NCBI GenBank assembly: GCA_028821195.1
Contig: JAPPHB010000115.1
Location: forward strand, 1 to 42,078
DNA length: 42,078 nucleotides
Source of the DNA: Gammaproteobacteria bacterium
Lineage (GTDB): Bacteria; Gemmatimonadota; Gemmatimonadetes; Longimicrobiales; Gaopeijiaceae
Reading direction: 5' to 3'
Shown: one piece after another, positions 1-7,786 of the stretch
How positions within the stretch are numbered: position 1 is the first letter of the stretch
Layout of the letters: every line of letters starts with the position of its first letter
Translations under genes and position numbers: made by a program
The notes under the pieces: generated by a model
Told to the model about the DNA's origin: nothing
The model's input: only the letters and a program-made list of their open reading frames with translations
Databases searched by the model: none

Positions 1-46
1 CGCTCCCGGCAAGCCACCGATGAACCGGAATCCAGGAGTTCCACCC

Positions 47-1825
47 ATGCGCGAAGTTCCCGCAAGAGCCCCACGTCGCACCGCAGGCGCGGCCATGGCC
101 ACCACCCTCGCCGTCAGTAGTGTCCTCCTTGCCGCGACGGCGTGCGAGACCGCGGAGGCTCCGGCCCAGGCCAGCACGGTCGCGCAGAGTTCCGGGGAAG
201 TGGTCTTCCCCGCCACCAATCGGCCCGATGTGCGCGGCGTGACCGCGGCCGTGTCGGCCGGCCATCCGCTGGCTGCGGCGGCGGGTCACGAGGTGCTGCG
301 CCGGGGCGGCAACGCCATCGACGCGACGATCGCCATGGCGGGGGTGCTGGCCGTGGTGCGTCCGCACATGAACGGCGTCGGGGGTGACGCGTTCATGATC
401 TACTACGAGGCCGAGAGCGGACGCGTGTATGCGATGAACGGAAGCGGGCGCGCCGGCGCGCTGGCCACGCCGGCGCTCTTCGCCGAACGCGAAGTCGACC
501 GGGTGCCCGGCAACGGTCCTCTCTCGGTTTCGGTGCCCGGCGCCGTGGCCGCCTGGGTGGACGCGCTCGACCGCTTCGGCACCCGGCCCATGGCGGAGTT
601 GCTCGAGCCCGCCATCGGCTACGCCCGCGACGGCTTCCCCGTGTCCACTCGGCTCGCCAGCGACATCGCGGGCTCTTCGCGGTCGCTGAACGATCATGCG
701 CGCGCGCTTTACCTGCCGGGTGGGGCACCTCCGCCGGTAGGCAGCCTGCTCAAGAACCCGGCGCTGGCCACCACCCTGGAGCGCGTCGCCCGCGACGGAA
801 GAGGCGGGTTCTATCAGGGTTTCGTGGCCGACCGCATCGGCGCCTTTCTGGAGGCGGAGGGCGGCTACGTGCGCGCTCCCGATCTGGCGGAACACACCAC
901 CACCTGGGTGGAGCCGCTGCGCGGCGACTACGAGGACCACACCATGCTGGTGATGCCGCCCAACACCCAGGGCATCGCCCAGCTACAGCTGTTCGAGATG
1001 GCTAAGTCGTTCGACATGAAGCGGATGGGCCACAACAGCCCAAGCTATCTGCACACCCTCATCGAGATGAAGAAGCTGGCCTTCGCCGACCGCGACCAGT
1101 GGGCCGCCGACCCGGAATTCAGCGACATCCCGCTCGATCGCCTGCTCGACCCCGACTACCTGGCCCGCCGTGCGGGCATGGTTGACGCGGGCTCCGCGGC
1201 CGAGTCGCGCGCGGCGGGCGTGGGCGCGGAGATGGCCGCGGGCGGTGGTGGGTCGGCGGACGACTCCGGCGACACCGTCTATCTCACCGCCGTGGACCAG
1301 TGGGGCAACGCGGTGAGCTGGATCCAGAGCCTGTTCGCCGGCTTCGGCTCCGGCCTGCTTGAGCCCGAAACGGGCGTCGTGCTCCACAACCGGGGCGCTC
1401 TGTTCAACCTGCAGGCGGGCCATCCCAACATCATAGCGCCCGGCAAGCGCCCCTATCACACGCTCTCGCCCATGATGGCGCTCCGCGGCGACGGCAGCTT
1501 CGCCTTCACCCTGGGCACGCCCGGGGGCGACAGCCAGCCGCAGAGCCTGATCCAGATCGTCAACAACATGGTGCTCTTCGGGATGACGCCCCAGGCAGCC
1601 ATCGAAGCGCCCCGCTTCCGCAGCTACAACGGGCTCGGAGTAGCCTTCGAGGACCGCATCGGCGCGTCCGTCCTGGGAGAGCTCGGCGCCCTGGGCCACC
1701 AGGTCGAGATCGTGCATGGATGGACGGCCACCTTCGGGGGCGCCCACATGATCCTCCGGGACCGCGACGGCACCCTTACCGCCGCTTCCGACCCGAGGAG
1801 GGAGGCATACGCCATTGCGTACTGA
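47..1825 (+). CDS. ggt: Exported gamma-glutamyltransferase (GGT) family protein
   Basis: An N-terminal-nucleophile hydrolase that cleaves gamma-glutamyl bonds (glutathione type) outside the cytoplasm. About 592 residues, the usual proenzyme length. I choose the ATG at 47 because AGGAG lies 8 bases upstream; an in-frame ATG at 20 lacks this. The N-terminus has a twin-Arg-containing basic stretch, a hydrophobic segment and LAATAC, so it may be a lipoprotein (Cys at about residue 33), though the lipobox is not ideal. GGT hallmarks: GGNAIDA and GVGGDAF in the large subunit, and GDTVYL holding the expected self-cleavage and catalytic Thr (about residue 410). The small-subunit motifs YHTLSPMM and LGTPGGD form the substrate loop and oxyanion region. 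A Gly-rich linker precedes the cleavage site. The usual T-T-H context is T-V-Y here, so substrate range may differ from enteric GGT. The stop codon overlaps the ribosome binding site of the next gene. Confidence 0.9.
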   Translation: MREVPARAPRRTAGAAMATTLAVSSVLLAATACETAEAPAQASTVAQSSGEVVFPATNRPDVRGVTAAVSAGHPLAAAAGHEVLRRGGNAIDATIAMAGVLAVVRPHMNGVGGDAFMIYYEAESGRVYAMNGSGRAGALATPALFAEREVDRVPGNGPLSVSVPGAVAAWVDALDRFGTRPMAELLEPAIGYARDGFPVSTRLASDIAGSSRSLNDHARALYLPGGAPPPVGSLLKNPALATTLERVARDGRGGFYQGFVADRIGAFLEAEGGYVRAPDLAEHTTTWVEPLRGDYEDHTMLVMPPNTQGIAQLQLFEMAKSFDMKRMGHNSPSYLHTLIEMKKLAFADRDQWAADPEFSDIPLDRLLDPDYLARRAGMVDAGSAAESRAAGVGAEMAAGGGGSADDSGDTVYLTAVDQWGNAVSWIQSLFAGFGSGLLEPETGVVLHNRGALFNLQAGHPNIIAPGKRPYHTLSPMMALRGDGSFAFTLGTPGGDSQPQSLIQIVNNMVLFGMTPQAAIEAPRFRSYNGLGVAFEDRIGASVLGELGALGHQVEIVHGWTATFGGAHMILRDRDGTLTAASDPRREAYAIAY

Positions 1826-1837
1826 GGAGAAGACCCC

Positions 1838-2221
1838 ATGACCGCCCTGGCGCGCACCCTGGCCGCGAGCGGAGCCACGCTGGCGCTCCTGGCCGTGGCG
1901 CTGGGAGCGTTCGGAGCCCATGCCCTGCGCGAACGCCTGGAGGCGCGCGACCTCGATATCTTCGAGACCGCGGTGCAATACCAGATGTACCACGCGCTCG
2001 CGTTGCTAGGAGTCGCGTGGCTGTCCACCCGCCTGGCCGGCCCGTTGCCGGGCTGGGCGGGATGGCTGATGGTGGCCGGGACCGTGGTCTTTTCGGGCAG
2101 CCTCTACCTGCTCGTCCTGACCGGACCCCGTTGGCTCGGCGCCGTCACGCCCATCGGCGGCGTGCTGCTCATCGCCGGCTGGCTGCTGCTGGTGCTGGCC
2201 ATCGTGCGCAGCAGCGTCTGA
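1838..2221 (+). CDS. DUF423 family small membrane protein
   Basis: A 127-residue hydrophobic protein with about four membrane-spanning helices, matching the length and pattern of the DUF423 (YwdK/YgdD-like) family. The conserved early segment ALGAFGAHALR and the later QYQMYHALALL are the family's typical signatures. The molecular function of the family is unknown. It starts 12 bases after the GGT stop; its ribosome binding site TGAGGAG includes the GGT stop codon, so the two are almost surely one transcript and translationally linked. It is the last plus-strand gene; the following gene converges on it from the other strand. Confidence 0.85.
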   Translation: MTALARTLAASGATLALLAVALGAFGAHALRERLEARDLDIFETAVQYQMYHALALLGVAWLSTRLAGPLPGWAGWLMVAGTVVFSGSLYLLVLTGPRWLGAVTPIGGVLLIAGWLLLVLAIVRSSV

Positions 2222-2264
2222 CCCCGGCGGCCAGCCCTTCCCTGCTCCAGGTTGTCGAGTCGAT

Positions 2265-2292
2265 CTAGCTAAGCTAAGCTAGGCCAAGCTAG
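2265..2292. repeat. AGCTA-type short repeat at a convergent gene end
   Basis: A 28-base AT-richer island between two convergent genes. It holds repeated AAGCT/AGCTA units and ends in CTAGCT (2265-2270) and AGCTAG (2287-2292), which are inverted copies. The minus-strand gene's TAG stop lies inside it. It is not a GC-rich stem with a U-run, so it is not a standard intrinsic terminator, but it is the only notable structure between the genes. Confidence 0.5.
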
Positions 2293-4196
2293 AACACGAC
2301 CCGCTTCGGTCTCAGCTCCGTGATCCAGATTCCCGAGTTCAGGTCCGACGAGTAGATGCGGCCCTTGTAGATCTGGGCCCCCCAGGTCATGGGCCAGTTG
2401 GGCACCACCATGTCGCCGTCCCGGGGCACGAAGGCTGCGACCTCCCTGCCCTGCTCGTAGAGGTTGCCGCGCAGCTCGCCGGAGATGTCCAGGACGCGCA
2501 GCCCCGCCTGGTAGTAGCCGAGGTAAAGGCGGTCACCCTCGGCCCACACGTTGTGCACTCCCGCCTCCGGCACCTCGTACCATGCCACCTCGACCGGGTT
2601 CTCGATGTCGGAGTAGTCCACCACGTGGATGAAGCCACGCGCTTCGATGGGCCGCTCGGGGTCCCACCCCGGCGGGAAGATCTCGTCGCCGAGATAGAGA
2701 TAGCGGCCGTGGCGCCAGGCGACGTGGGTGTTACCGATCGGGTACTTGAACTGGCTCACGAAGGCGGGCTCGCGCGCGGTGCCCTGATGGGTGCCCGCTC
2801 CCACGTCCAGCATGATCACGCCGTCGTTCCAGTACGAGAGGTAGGCGTAGCCGTCCTGCACGATGACGTCGTGCAGCGTCTTGCCCTGCTTGTCGAGTCC
2901 CCAGCGGCCCACCTCGACCGGGTTGGCCGGGTCGGAGATGTCGATGATGTGCATCTCGGAGGTGCCGTTGTGACAGGCGTAGACGAGATTCTCGTCGCCC
3001 AGGATCCACACGTTGTGCACCCCTCCGGTGAGCGTCTCGTCGTAGCGGGAGATGATCTCCGGGTGGTCCGGGTCGGCGAGGTCGAGGAGCACCATGCCGT
3101 TGCGGCGGTTGGAGGCGCCTTCCCGGGTGACGATCCCGATGTGGTTGTCGGGATGGATCTTCACGTCGTTGATGCGGCGCGCGTCCAGTTGAATCGAGTC
3201 CGTGAGGACCGGGGCGCCGCTGTCGGTGACGTCCCACACCTTCATCCAGTCGTGCATGTAGGTGCCCACGTAGACATAGTCGCGCCCGTCCACGCCCTCG
3301 AACACCCACATGTCACCCGAGTGGTGCGAGGAAATCGGTCCCCGCCCCACCTGAATGAGCTCCGAATCCGAGATGCGCTCGGTCACCTCGACGTTGGCGG
3401 TGCGCACCACGGCTTCGCCGATCACCGCGTAGACGACGTAGCGCCCCGGGTCCTCGGCCACGAACACGCCCTCCGCTCCGTCTGCGTCGATCTGCGCCCC
3501 CACCCCCGCCACGGTCCAGGCGGGCAGCAGCTCGGGCCCGCCCGCGCCCGCGGGCAGGTTCGCGGCCGCCCGGAAGCGCACCACGTCGCCGGTGCGCACC
3601 GTGGAGGCTGTGGGCTCGAGCGTGTACGAGAATCCCGGGTCCGCCTCCACGCTGACGTCCACTTCCTCCTCCGCGACGCCCGACCGGACCGTGATGGTCG
3701 CGCTTCCGGGAGCGAGGCCGTACACGCGTCCGAGCGCGTCCACGGTGGCCACCGCGGGCGCGCCGGAGGTGAAGGATGCCACCGGCGCGGTCAGCGCCTC
3801 CCCGAGCCGGGTGGTGGCCGTGAGCGATATGGGCGCGCTGGTGCCCACGACGATCGCACCGGGCGCGGCCACAGCCAGGGTGGCGGCCCCGAGTTGCGGC
3901 ACCGTCAGGTCGGCGAACCCCACCACCGTGCCCCCGACCATGGCGGCCACCTGGGCCTTCCCCGGCCTGAGGCCGGTCACCTGGCCGGACGCATCCACCG
4001 ACACCAGCTCGGGGGTGACGGCCACCCAGGTGACGGCGGCGCCCTCGATGACCGCCCCTTCGGCGTCCAGGACCCGGGCGGTGAGCGGCAGCACCGCGTC
4101 GACGCCGACTTCCGCGCTGGCGGGGAGCACTTCCACGCGATCCGGCGCGGCCTGAACCGCGACGGCCAATGCGAACACATGAGCGAAGGACATCAT
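2289..4196 (-). CDS. Secreted protein with bacterial Ig-like domains and LVIVD repeats
   Basis: A 635-residue exported protein. The start at 4196 has GAGG 8 bases upstream. Residues 1-17 form a signal peptide ending near VQA-AP. Residues about 18-98 and 104-185 look like two BIG2-type Ig-like domains (TWVAVTPELVSVDASGQVTGLRPG and a parallel VATVDALGRVYGLAPG). Residues 188-273 look like a third beta-sandwich. From about residue 295 to the end there are repeated blade-like units such as VWDVTDSGAP, LLDLADPDHPEII, IIDISDPANPVEVG, VVDYSDIENPVEVA and VLDISGEL. These are LVIVD repeats, expected to fold as a beta-propeller. Function is unknown; it is probably an extracellular or surface binding protein. 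It lies downstream of tRNA-Arg and converges with the DUF423 gene. Confidence 0.85.
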   Translation of the reverse strand: MMSFAHVFALAVAVQAAPDRVEVLPASAEVGVDAVLPLTARVLDAEGAVIEGAAVTWVAVTPELVSVDASGQVTGLRPGKAQVAAMVGGTVVGFADLTVPQLGAATLAVAAPGAIVVGTSAPISLTATTRLGEALTAPVASFTSGAPAVATVDALGRVYGLAPGSATITVRSGVAEEEVDVSVEADPGFSYTLEPTASTVRTGDVVRFRAAANLPAGAGGPELLPAWTVAGVGAQIDADGAEGVFVAEDPGRYVVYAVIGEAVVRTANVEVTERISDSELIQVGRGPISSHHSGDMWVFEGVDGRDYVYVGTYMHDWMKVWDVTDSGAPVLTDSIQLDARRINDVKIHPDNHIGIVTREGASNRRNGMVLLDLADPDHPEIISRYDETLTGGVHNVWILGDENLVYACHNGTSEMHIIDISDPANPVEVGRWGLDKQGKTLHDVIVQDGYAYLSYWNDGVIMLDVGAGTHQGTAREPAFVSQFKYPIGNTHVAWRHGRYLYLGDEIFPPGWDPERPIEARGFIHVVDYSDIENPVEVAWYEVPEAGVHNVWAEGDRLYLGYYQAGLRVLDISGELRGNLYEQGREVAAFVPRDGDMVVPNWPMTWGAQIYKGRIYSSDLNSGIWITELRPKRVVF

Positions 4197-4261
4197 CTGG
4201 TTTACCTCGGATGACGGAACGTGATGGCAGGCTGCCTCTTGCGGCCCACAACCTCTCGAAG

Positions 4262-4335
4262 TGCCCCCGGCAGGACTCGAACCTGCGGCCCCCGGATTAG
4301 GAATCCGGTGCTCTGTCCACCTGAGCTACGGAGGC
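4262..4335 (-). tRNA. tRNA-Arg (anticodon CCT)
   Basis: A full cloverleaf on the minus strand. The acceptor stem GCCTCCG pairs with CGGGGGC (one G-T pair). The D-arm has GCTC/GAGC, the anticodon stem is CCGGA/TCCGG around loop TTCCTAA, and the T-arm contains GGTTCGAGTCC. The anticodon CCT reads AGG arginine codons. The discriminator base is A, and CCA is not encoded. It lies between the YqaA-like gene and the LVIVD gene. Confidence 0.97.
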
Positions 4336-4364
4336 GCGCGAACCCCATTCTACCGCCGTCCGCT

Positions 4365-4994
4365 TCAGCGGAGCAACGCCACCACGGCGAAGCCCGCCAC
4401 CAGCAGAATGCCGAAGAGCCAGGTGAAGGTGTTGAAATGGCGATCGATCGCGTCCCGCAACGCGGAACCCCAACGGTAGACCAGACCTCCCAGCACGAAG
4501 AAGCGCAGTCCGCGCGAGACGCAGCTGGCCAGCACGAACACCGGGAAGTCGATGGCGAAGACCCCGGCCGACAGGGTGAACACCTTGTACGGCAGCGGAG
4601 TCAGGCCCGCCAGGAAGATCACCCAGAAGTCGTAGCGCCCGTAGAGTCCCTGCACGCGCGCGAAGCTCTCCGGTGACACTCCCGGGACATGGTCGAAGAA
4701 GAACTGGTCGAAGAGGTGCCACGCGCCCGCCCCGATGCCGTAGCCGATCACGCCGCCCAGGACCGACGCCGCGGTGGTCAGCGCCGCGAAGCGCATGGAC
4801 GCCGCCGGAGCGCCCAGGCAGAGCGCCAGCAGCAGCGGATCGGGCGGAATCGGGAACACCGACGACTCGGCCAGCGCGAGCACCGCAAGCGCCCAGGCGC
4901 CGTACGGCGTCCCGGCCCAGCTCAGGACCCAGTCGTAGAGACGGCGCATCAGCGAGCGGGGACCGGAGCCCATCCCTACATCGTCAGATCCCAC
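4365..4994 (-). CDS. YqaA/DedA-type (SNARE-associated, VTT domain) membrane protein
   Basis: About 209 residues with several membrane helices. The order is a short amphipathic start, ALAVLALAESSVFPIPPD (the ExxxFPIPPD signature), a helix with GGVIGYGIG, and the re-entrant-like FLAGLTPLPYKVFTLSAG. A C-terminal hydrophobic helix follows. This pattern matches the YqaA branch of the DedA/VTT superfamily, whose members are thought to act in lipid scrambling or membrane homeostasis. The start is uncertain. A GTG at 4994 has AGAGG upstream and overlaps the surE end by 19 bases; ATGs at 4973 and 4949 are alternatives with poorer ribosome binding sites. Confidence 0.85.
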   Translation of the reverse strand: MGSDDVGMGSGPRSLMRRLYDWVLSWAGTPYGAWALAVLALAESSVFPIPPDPLLLALCLGAPAASMRFAALTTAASVLGGVIGYGIGAGAWHLFDQFFFDHVPGVSPESFARVQGLYGRYDFWVIFLAGLTPLPYKVFTLSAGVFAIDFPVFVLASCVSRGLRFFVLGGLVYRWGSALRDAIDRHFNTFTWLFGILLVAGFAVVALLR

Positions 4995-5722
4995 GCCCGC
5001 ACCTCTTCAAGAAGCCTGTAGTTGGTGAGGTCGAGGTGGAGCGGGGTCACCGAAACGTAGCCCTCCTCCACGGCGCGGAAATCCGAGTCGGCGGAACCGC
5101 TCCACGCCGGCGTTGACGCCCCGATCCAGTAGTACTCCTTCCCCATCGGATCGTGGCCGCGCATCAGCGAATCGCTGTACCTGCGGCGGCCCAGCCGGGT
5201 GACCCGCACCCCCTTCGCCTCCGCCGGCGGAATCGGGGGAAGGTTGACGTTGAAGAGGGTGTCCGTGGGAAAAGGTCTGTCGAGCACCTGCTTCAGGAGG
5301 TCGGACAGAGGCCCGGACCAGCCGAGGCCCTCCGTCAGGTCGCGTCCGGCGTACGACACCGCGACCGACGGGATGCCGAGCACGGTTGCTTCCATTGCGG
5401 CCGCCACCGTGCCCGAATAGAGGACATCCTCTCCCATGTTGGACCCGTGGTTGACGCCGGAGAAGCAGACCGTGGGGCGCTCCTCAAGCAGCGCGCTCAG
5501 CGCCAGGATGACGCAGTCCGTCGGCGTACCGTCGACTACGGAAACGCCCCCGGGGCCCGTTCGGGCGCGCAGCGGAAGGTGCAGCGTGAGGGAGTGGCTG
5601 GTTGCGCTCTGCTCGCGGTCGGGCGCTACCACATGCACGGAGCCAAGCCGTCGTGCGGCGCTCTGAAGAATGGCGAGGCCCGGAGCCATGTAGCCGTCAT
5701 CGTTCGTGCACAGGATGTGCAT
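4976..5722 (-). CDS. surE: 5'/3'-nucleotidase SurE
   Basis: A cytoplasmic metal-dependent phosphatase that removes phosphate from nucleoside monophosphates. 248 residues, normal for the family. Metal-binding motifs are plain: TNDDG (Asp8, Asp9), APDREQSATSHS (Ser39) and SGVNHGSNMGEDVLYSGTVAAA, with the conserved Asn near residue 95. FNVNLPP and a C-terminal region of the usual type follow. It sits 10 bases downstream of the MerR gene and overlaps the YqaA-like gene, so the three are probably co-transcribed. Confidence 0.95.
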   Translation of the reverse strand: MHILCTNDDGYMAPGLAILQSAARRLGSVHVVAPDREQSATSHSLTLHLPLRARTGPGGVSVVDGTPTDCVILALSALLEERPTVCFSGVNHGSNMGEDVLYSGTVAAAMEATVLGIPSVAVSYAGRDLTEGLGWSGPLSDLLKQVLDRPFPTDTLFNVNLPPIPPAEAKGVRVTRLGRRRYSDSLMRGHDPMGKEYYWIGASTPAWSGSADSDFRAVEEGYVSVTPLHLDLTNYRLLEEVRAWDLTM

Positions 5723-5732
5723 GCGCGTCCGG

Positions 5733-6104
5733 TCAGGAATTGCCGGTCTGGCCGGGGACGGAGAGGATGTCCATCAGCTCCGCCAGATCGCTCTTGAGCT
5801 GGCCGCGAAGCTCGGGGCCAAGCGCCGACTTGCGGGCTTCTTCCAGGCCTCCCGTCCTGCGCATCCGGGCCAGCTCCTGGCGGGCACCCTCCACGGTGTA
5901 CTTGTCTTCGTAGAGCAAACGTTTGAGCAGGAGCACCAGTTCGACCTCCCGCGGCCGATAGACCCGGTTGCCGGCCTGGTTCTTCACGGGTCGAAGCAGC
6001 TCGAATCGTGTTTCCCAGTAGCGCAGCACATGCGCCTGGATGCCGGTGAGGTCGCATACTTCGCCGATGGAATAGTACGCGCGTTGCGCGATCGGTTCGT
6101 TCAT
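5733..6104 (-). CDS. MerR family transcriptional regulator
   Basis: 123 residues. The N-terminal winged helix-turn-helix is seen in YSIGEVCDLTGIQAHVLRYW, followed by RPVKNQAGNRVYRPREVELVLLLKRLLYEDKYTVEGAR, the typical MerR wing and helix. The rest is a short helical tail without Cys residues, so it is not a metal or thiol sensor of the classic kind. The start at 6104 has GGAGGAG 4 bases away. It lies 34 bases after gpsA and before surE. Its target and signal cannot be read from the sequence. Confidence 0.9.
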   Translation of the reverse strand: MNEPIAQRAYYSIGEVCDLTGIQAHVLRYWETRFELLRPVKNQAGNRVYRPREVELVLLLKRLLYEDKYTVEGARQELARMRRTGGLEEARKSALGPELRGQLKSDLAELMDILSVPGQTGNS

Positions 6105-6138
6105 TGGCTCCTCCCGGGCCCCGGGACCGGAGATGCGA

Positions 6139-7158
6139 TCACGACCAGTGCTCCGGCTTGGGATCCCGCATCATGAGGTTGTTCGCCGCCTCGGCAGGGT
6201 CCGTTCTCCCCATCAGGATATCGTAAACCTGGTCGCAGATCGGCATCTCCACCCGATACCTGGCGGCCAGCTCGTGCACGGCTTCGGCCGTCTTCACCCC
6301 CTCCGCCACCGCCGTCATCCCGCCCAGGATGTCGTCCAGGGCGCGCCCCCGTCCGAGTTCGAAGCCCACGGTGCGGTTGCGGCTCACGTGGCCGGTACAG
6401 GTAAGGACCAGATCGCCCATTCCCGCCAGCCCGAAAAAGGTGGGTGGACGGGCGCCCATGGCAACCCCGAGCCGGGTGATTTCGGCCAGCCCGCGGGTGA
6501 TCAGCGCACAGAGCGTGTTGTGCCCGAAGCCGTGGCCAGCCACGACCCCGGCGGCCAGCGCGATCACGTTCTTGAGCGCGCCGCCCAGCTCGACTCCGAT
6601 CACGTCGTCGTTGGTGTAGACGCGAAAGCTGGGCCCCTGCAGGGCGGCCTGGACCAGCAGGCGGGCCTCCTCCGACCGGCTCGCCGCCACCACTGCGGTG
6701 GGCTGGCCGCGCACCACTTCGGCCGCGAAGCTCGGGCCCGAGAGCACGGTCAGGCGCTCGCTCTGTCGCGGCGTGAGCAGTTCGGCCATCACCTCGTCCA
6801 TGCGCCGCAAGGTCGCGATCTCGATCCCCTTGGAGGCGGATACCACCACGGCATCGGGCTCCAGGAAGCGGGCGGCGCCACCCACCACAGCCCCGGCGTA
6901 CTGGGCCGGGCTCACCGACATGACGATCTCGGCGCCGGCGACGGCCCGCTCCATCTTGCCGGTCGCGTCCAGTTCGCGCGGAAGTTCAATGCCGGGCAGG
7001 AAGCACTGGTTCTCGCCGCCCTCCCGGATCTGCCGCACGACCTCCGGCTCGCGCGCCCACAGGCAGACATCGTGCCCCCTGTCGGCGGCAAGCGCCGCCA
7101 GCGCCGTCCCCCAACTGCCGGCCCCCAGCACGCCGATCCTGCAGGCCGGATCAGCCAC
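6139..7158 (-). CDS. gpsA: Glycerol-3-phosphate dehydrogenase [NAD(P)+]
   Basis: Reduces dihydroxyacetone phosphate to sn-glycerol-3-phosphate, the backbone for phospholipids. The open frame extends further upstream, but the Rossmann motif IGVLGAGSWGTALA must lie near the N-terminus. I choose the GTG at 7158, giving 339 residues, the usual length. It overlaps the plsY end by 8 bases. Further hallmarks are SASKGIE, LSGPSFAAEV, the catalytic-Lys segment GALKNVIALAAG, TRGLAEITRLG and GLAGMGDLVLTCT with SRNR. Together with plsY directly upstream it supplies and acylates glycerol-3-phosphate. Confidence 0.95.
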   Translation of the reverse strand: MADPACRIGVLGAGSWGTALAALAADRGHDVCLWAREPEVVRQIREGGENQCFLPGIELPRELDATGKMERAVAGAEIVMSVSPAQYAGAVVGGAARFLEPDAVVVSASKGIEIATLRRMDEVMAELLTPRQSERLTVLSGPSFAAEVVRGQPTAVVAASRSEEARLLVQAALQGPSFRVYTNDDVIGVELGGALKNVIALAAGVVAGHGFGHNTLCALITRGLAEITRLGVAMGARPPTFFGLAGMGDLVLTCTGHVSRNRTVGFELGRGRALDDILGGMTAVAEGVKTAEAVHELAARYRVEMPICDQVYDILMGRTDPAEAANNLMMRDPKPEHWS

Positions 7159-7786
7159 CTTCGTCCCGCCGGGCCCGGCGATCGGCGTGGATGCGCTTTT
7201 CCTCCCCTCGCAGCAGCCGGCCGATGTTGGACCGGTGCGCCCAGATGACGAAAGCGCCGGCCAGGATCGCAAACCCCGTGACCCAGGGATCCGCCGCACG
7301 ACCCGCTGCATTCCCGGCCAGCACCGTCGCCGGAAGCGCGAGCGCCGCCGCGATCGATGCCAGCGAGACGATGCCCCGCATCGCCAGGACCATCGCCCAG
7401 ACCAGCGCGGCGGCTAACACGGCGAGCGGCGAAAGCGCGAGAAAAGCTCCGGCGGCGGTGGCCACGCCCTTCCCGCCACGGAAGCGCACCCAGCAGGAGA
7501 AGGTGTGGCCGAGGATCGCGGCCGCCCCGTAGGCTGCGGCCCATCCGTCCGCGGCGCCGCCGTCAAGCATCGGAAACAGCCAGGCCGGCAGCCAGCCCTT
7601 GGCGACGTCCACCAGCCCCACCGGCACCGCGACGCGCAACCCCATCGCGCGGTAGACGTTGGTCGCGCCCAGGTTGCCGCTCCCCTCGCGCCGCAGGTCC
7701 ATTCCGCCGATCATCTTCCCGACCACGAAGCTGGTGGGGAGCGATCCCGCGAAATAGGCGGCCAGCACCCAGATCAACGGGGTCAT
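7151..7786 (-). CDS. plsY: Acyl-phosphate:glycerol-3-phosphate acyltransferase PlsY
   Basis: An inner-membrane enzyme that puts the first acyl chain on glycerol-3-phosphate using acyl-phosphate. 211 residues with about five helices. Family signatures are present: YFAGSLPTSFVVGK, the loop REGSGNLGATNVYRAMG, ILGHTFSCWVRFRGGKGVAT and the C-terminal WAHRSNIGRLLRGEE. The ATG at 7786 overlaps the der stop as ATGA; an upstream in-frame start lies inside der and is unlikely. The gene overlaps gpsA, whose product makes its substrate. Confidence 0.96.
   Translation of the reverse strand: MTPLIWVLAAYFAGSLPTSFVVGKMIGGMDLRREGSGNLGATNVYRAMGLRVAVPVGLVDVAKGWLPAWLFPMLDGGAADGWAAAYGAAAILGHTFSCWVRFRGGKGVATAAGAFLALSPLAVLAAALVWAMVLAMRGIVSLASIAAALALPATVLAGNAAGRAADPWVTGFAILAGAFVIWAHRSNIGRLLRGEEKRIHADRRARRDEGG

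Noticed and set aside
2553..4214. 553-codon plus-strand frame opposite the LVIVD gene
   Set aside because: Composition (His/Val/Arg-rich) is typical of GC-rich antisense frames; the minus strand encodes clear Ig-like and LVIVD units.
6112..6126. Palindrome TCCCGGG-C-CCCGGGA before the MerR gene
   Set aside because: A one-base loop cannot form a hairpin, and such GC palindromes are expected by chance in this composition; no operator evidence.
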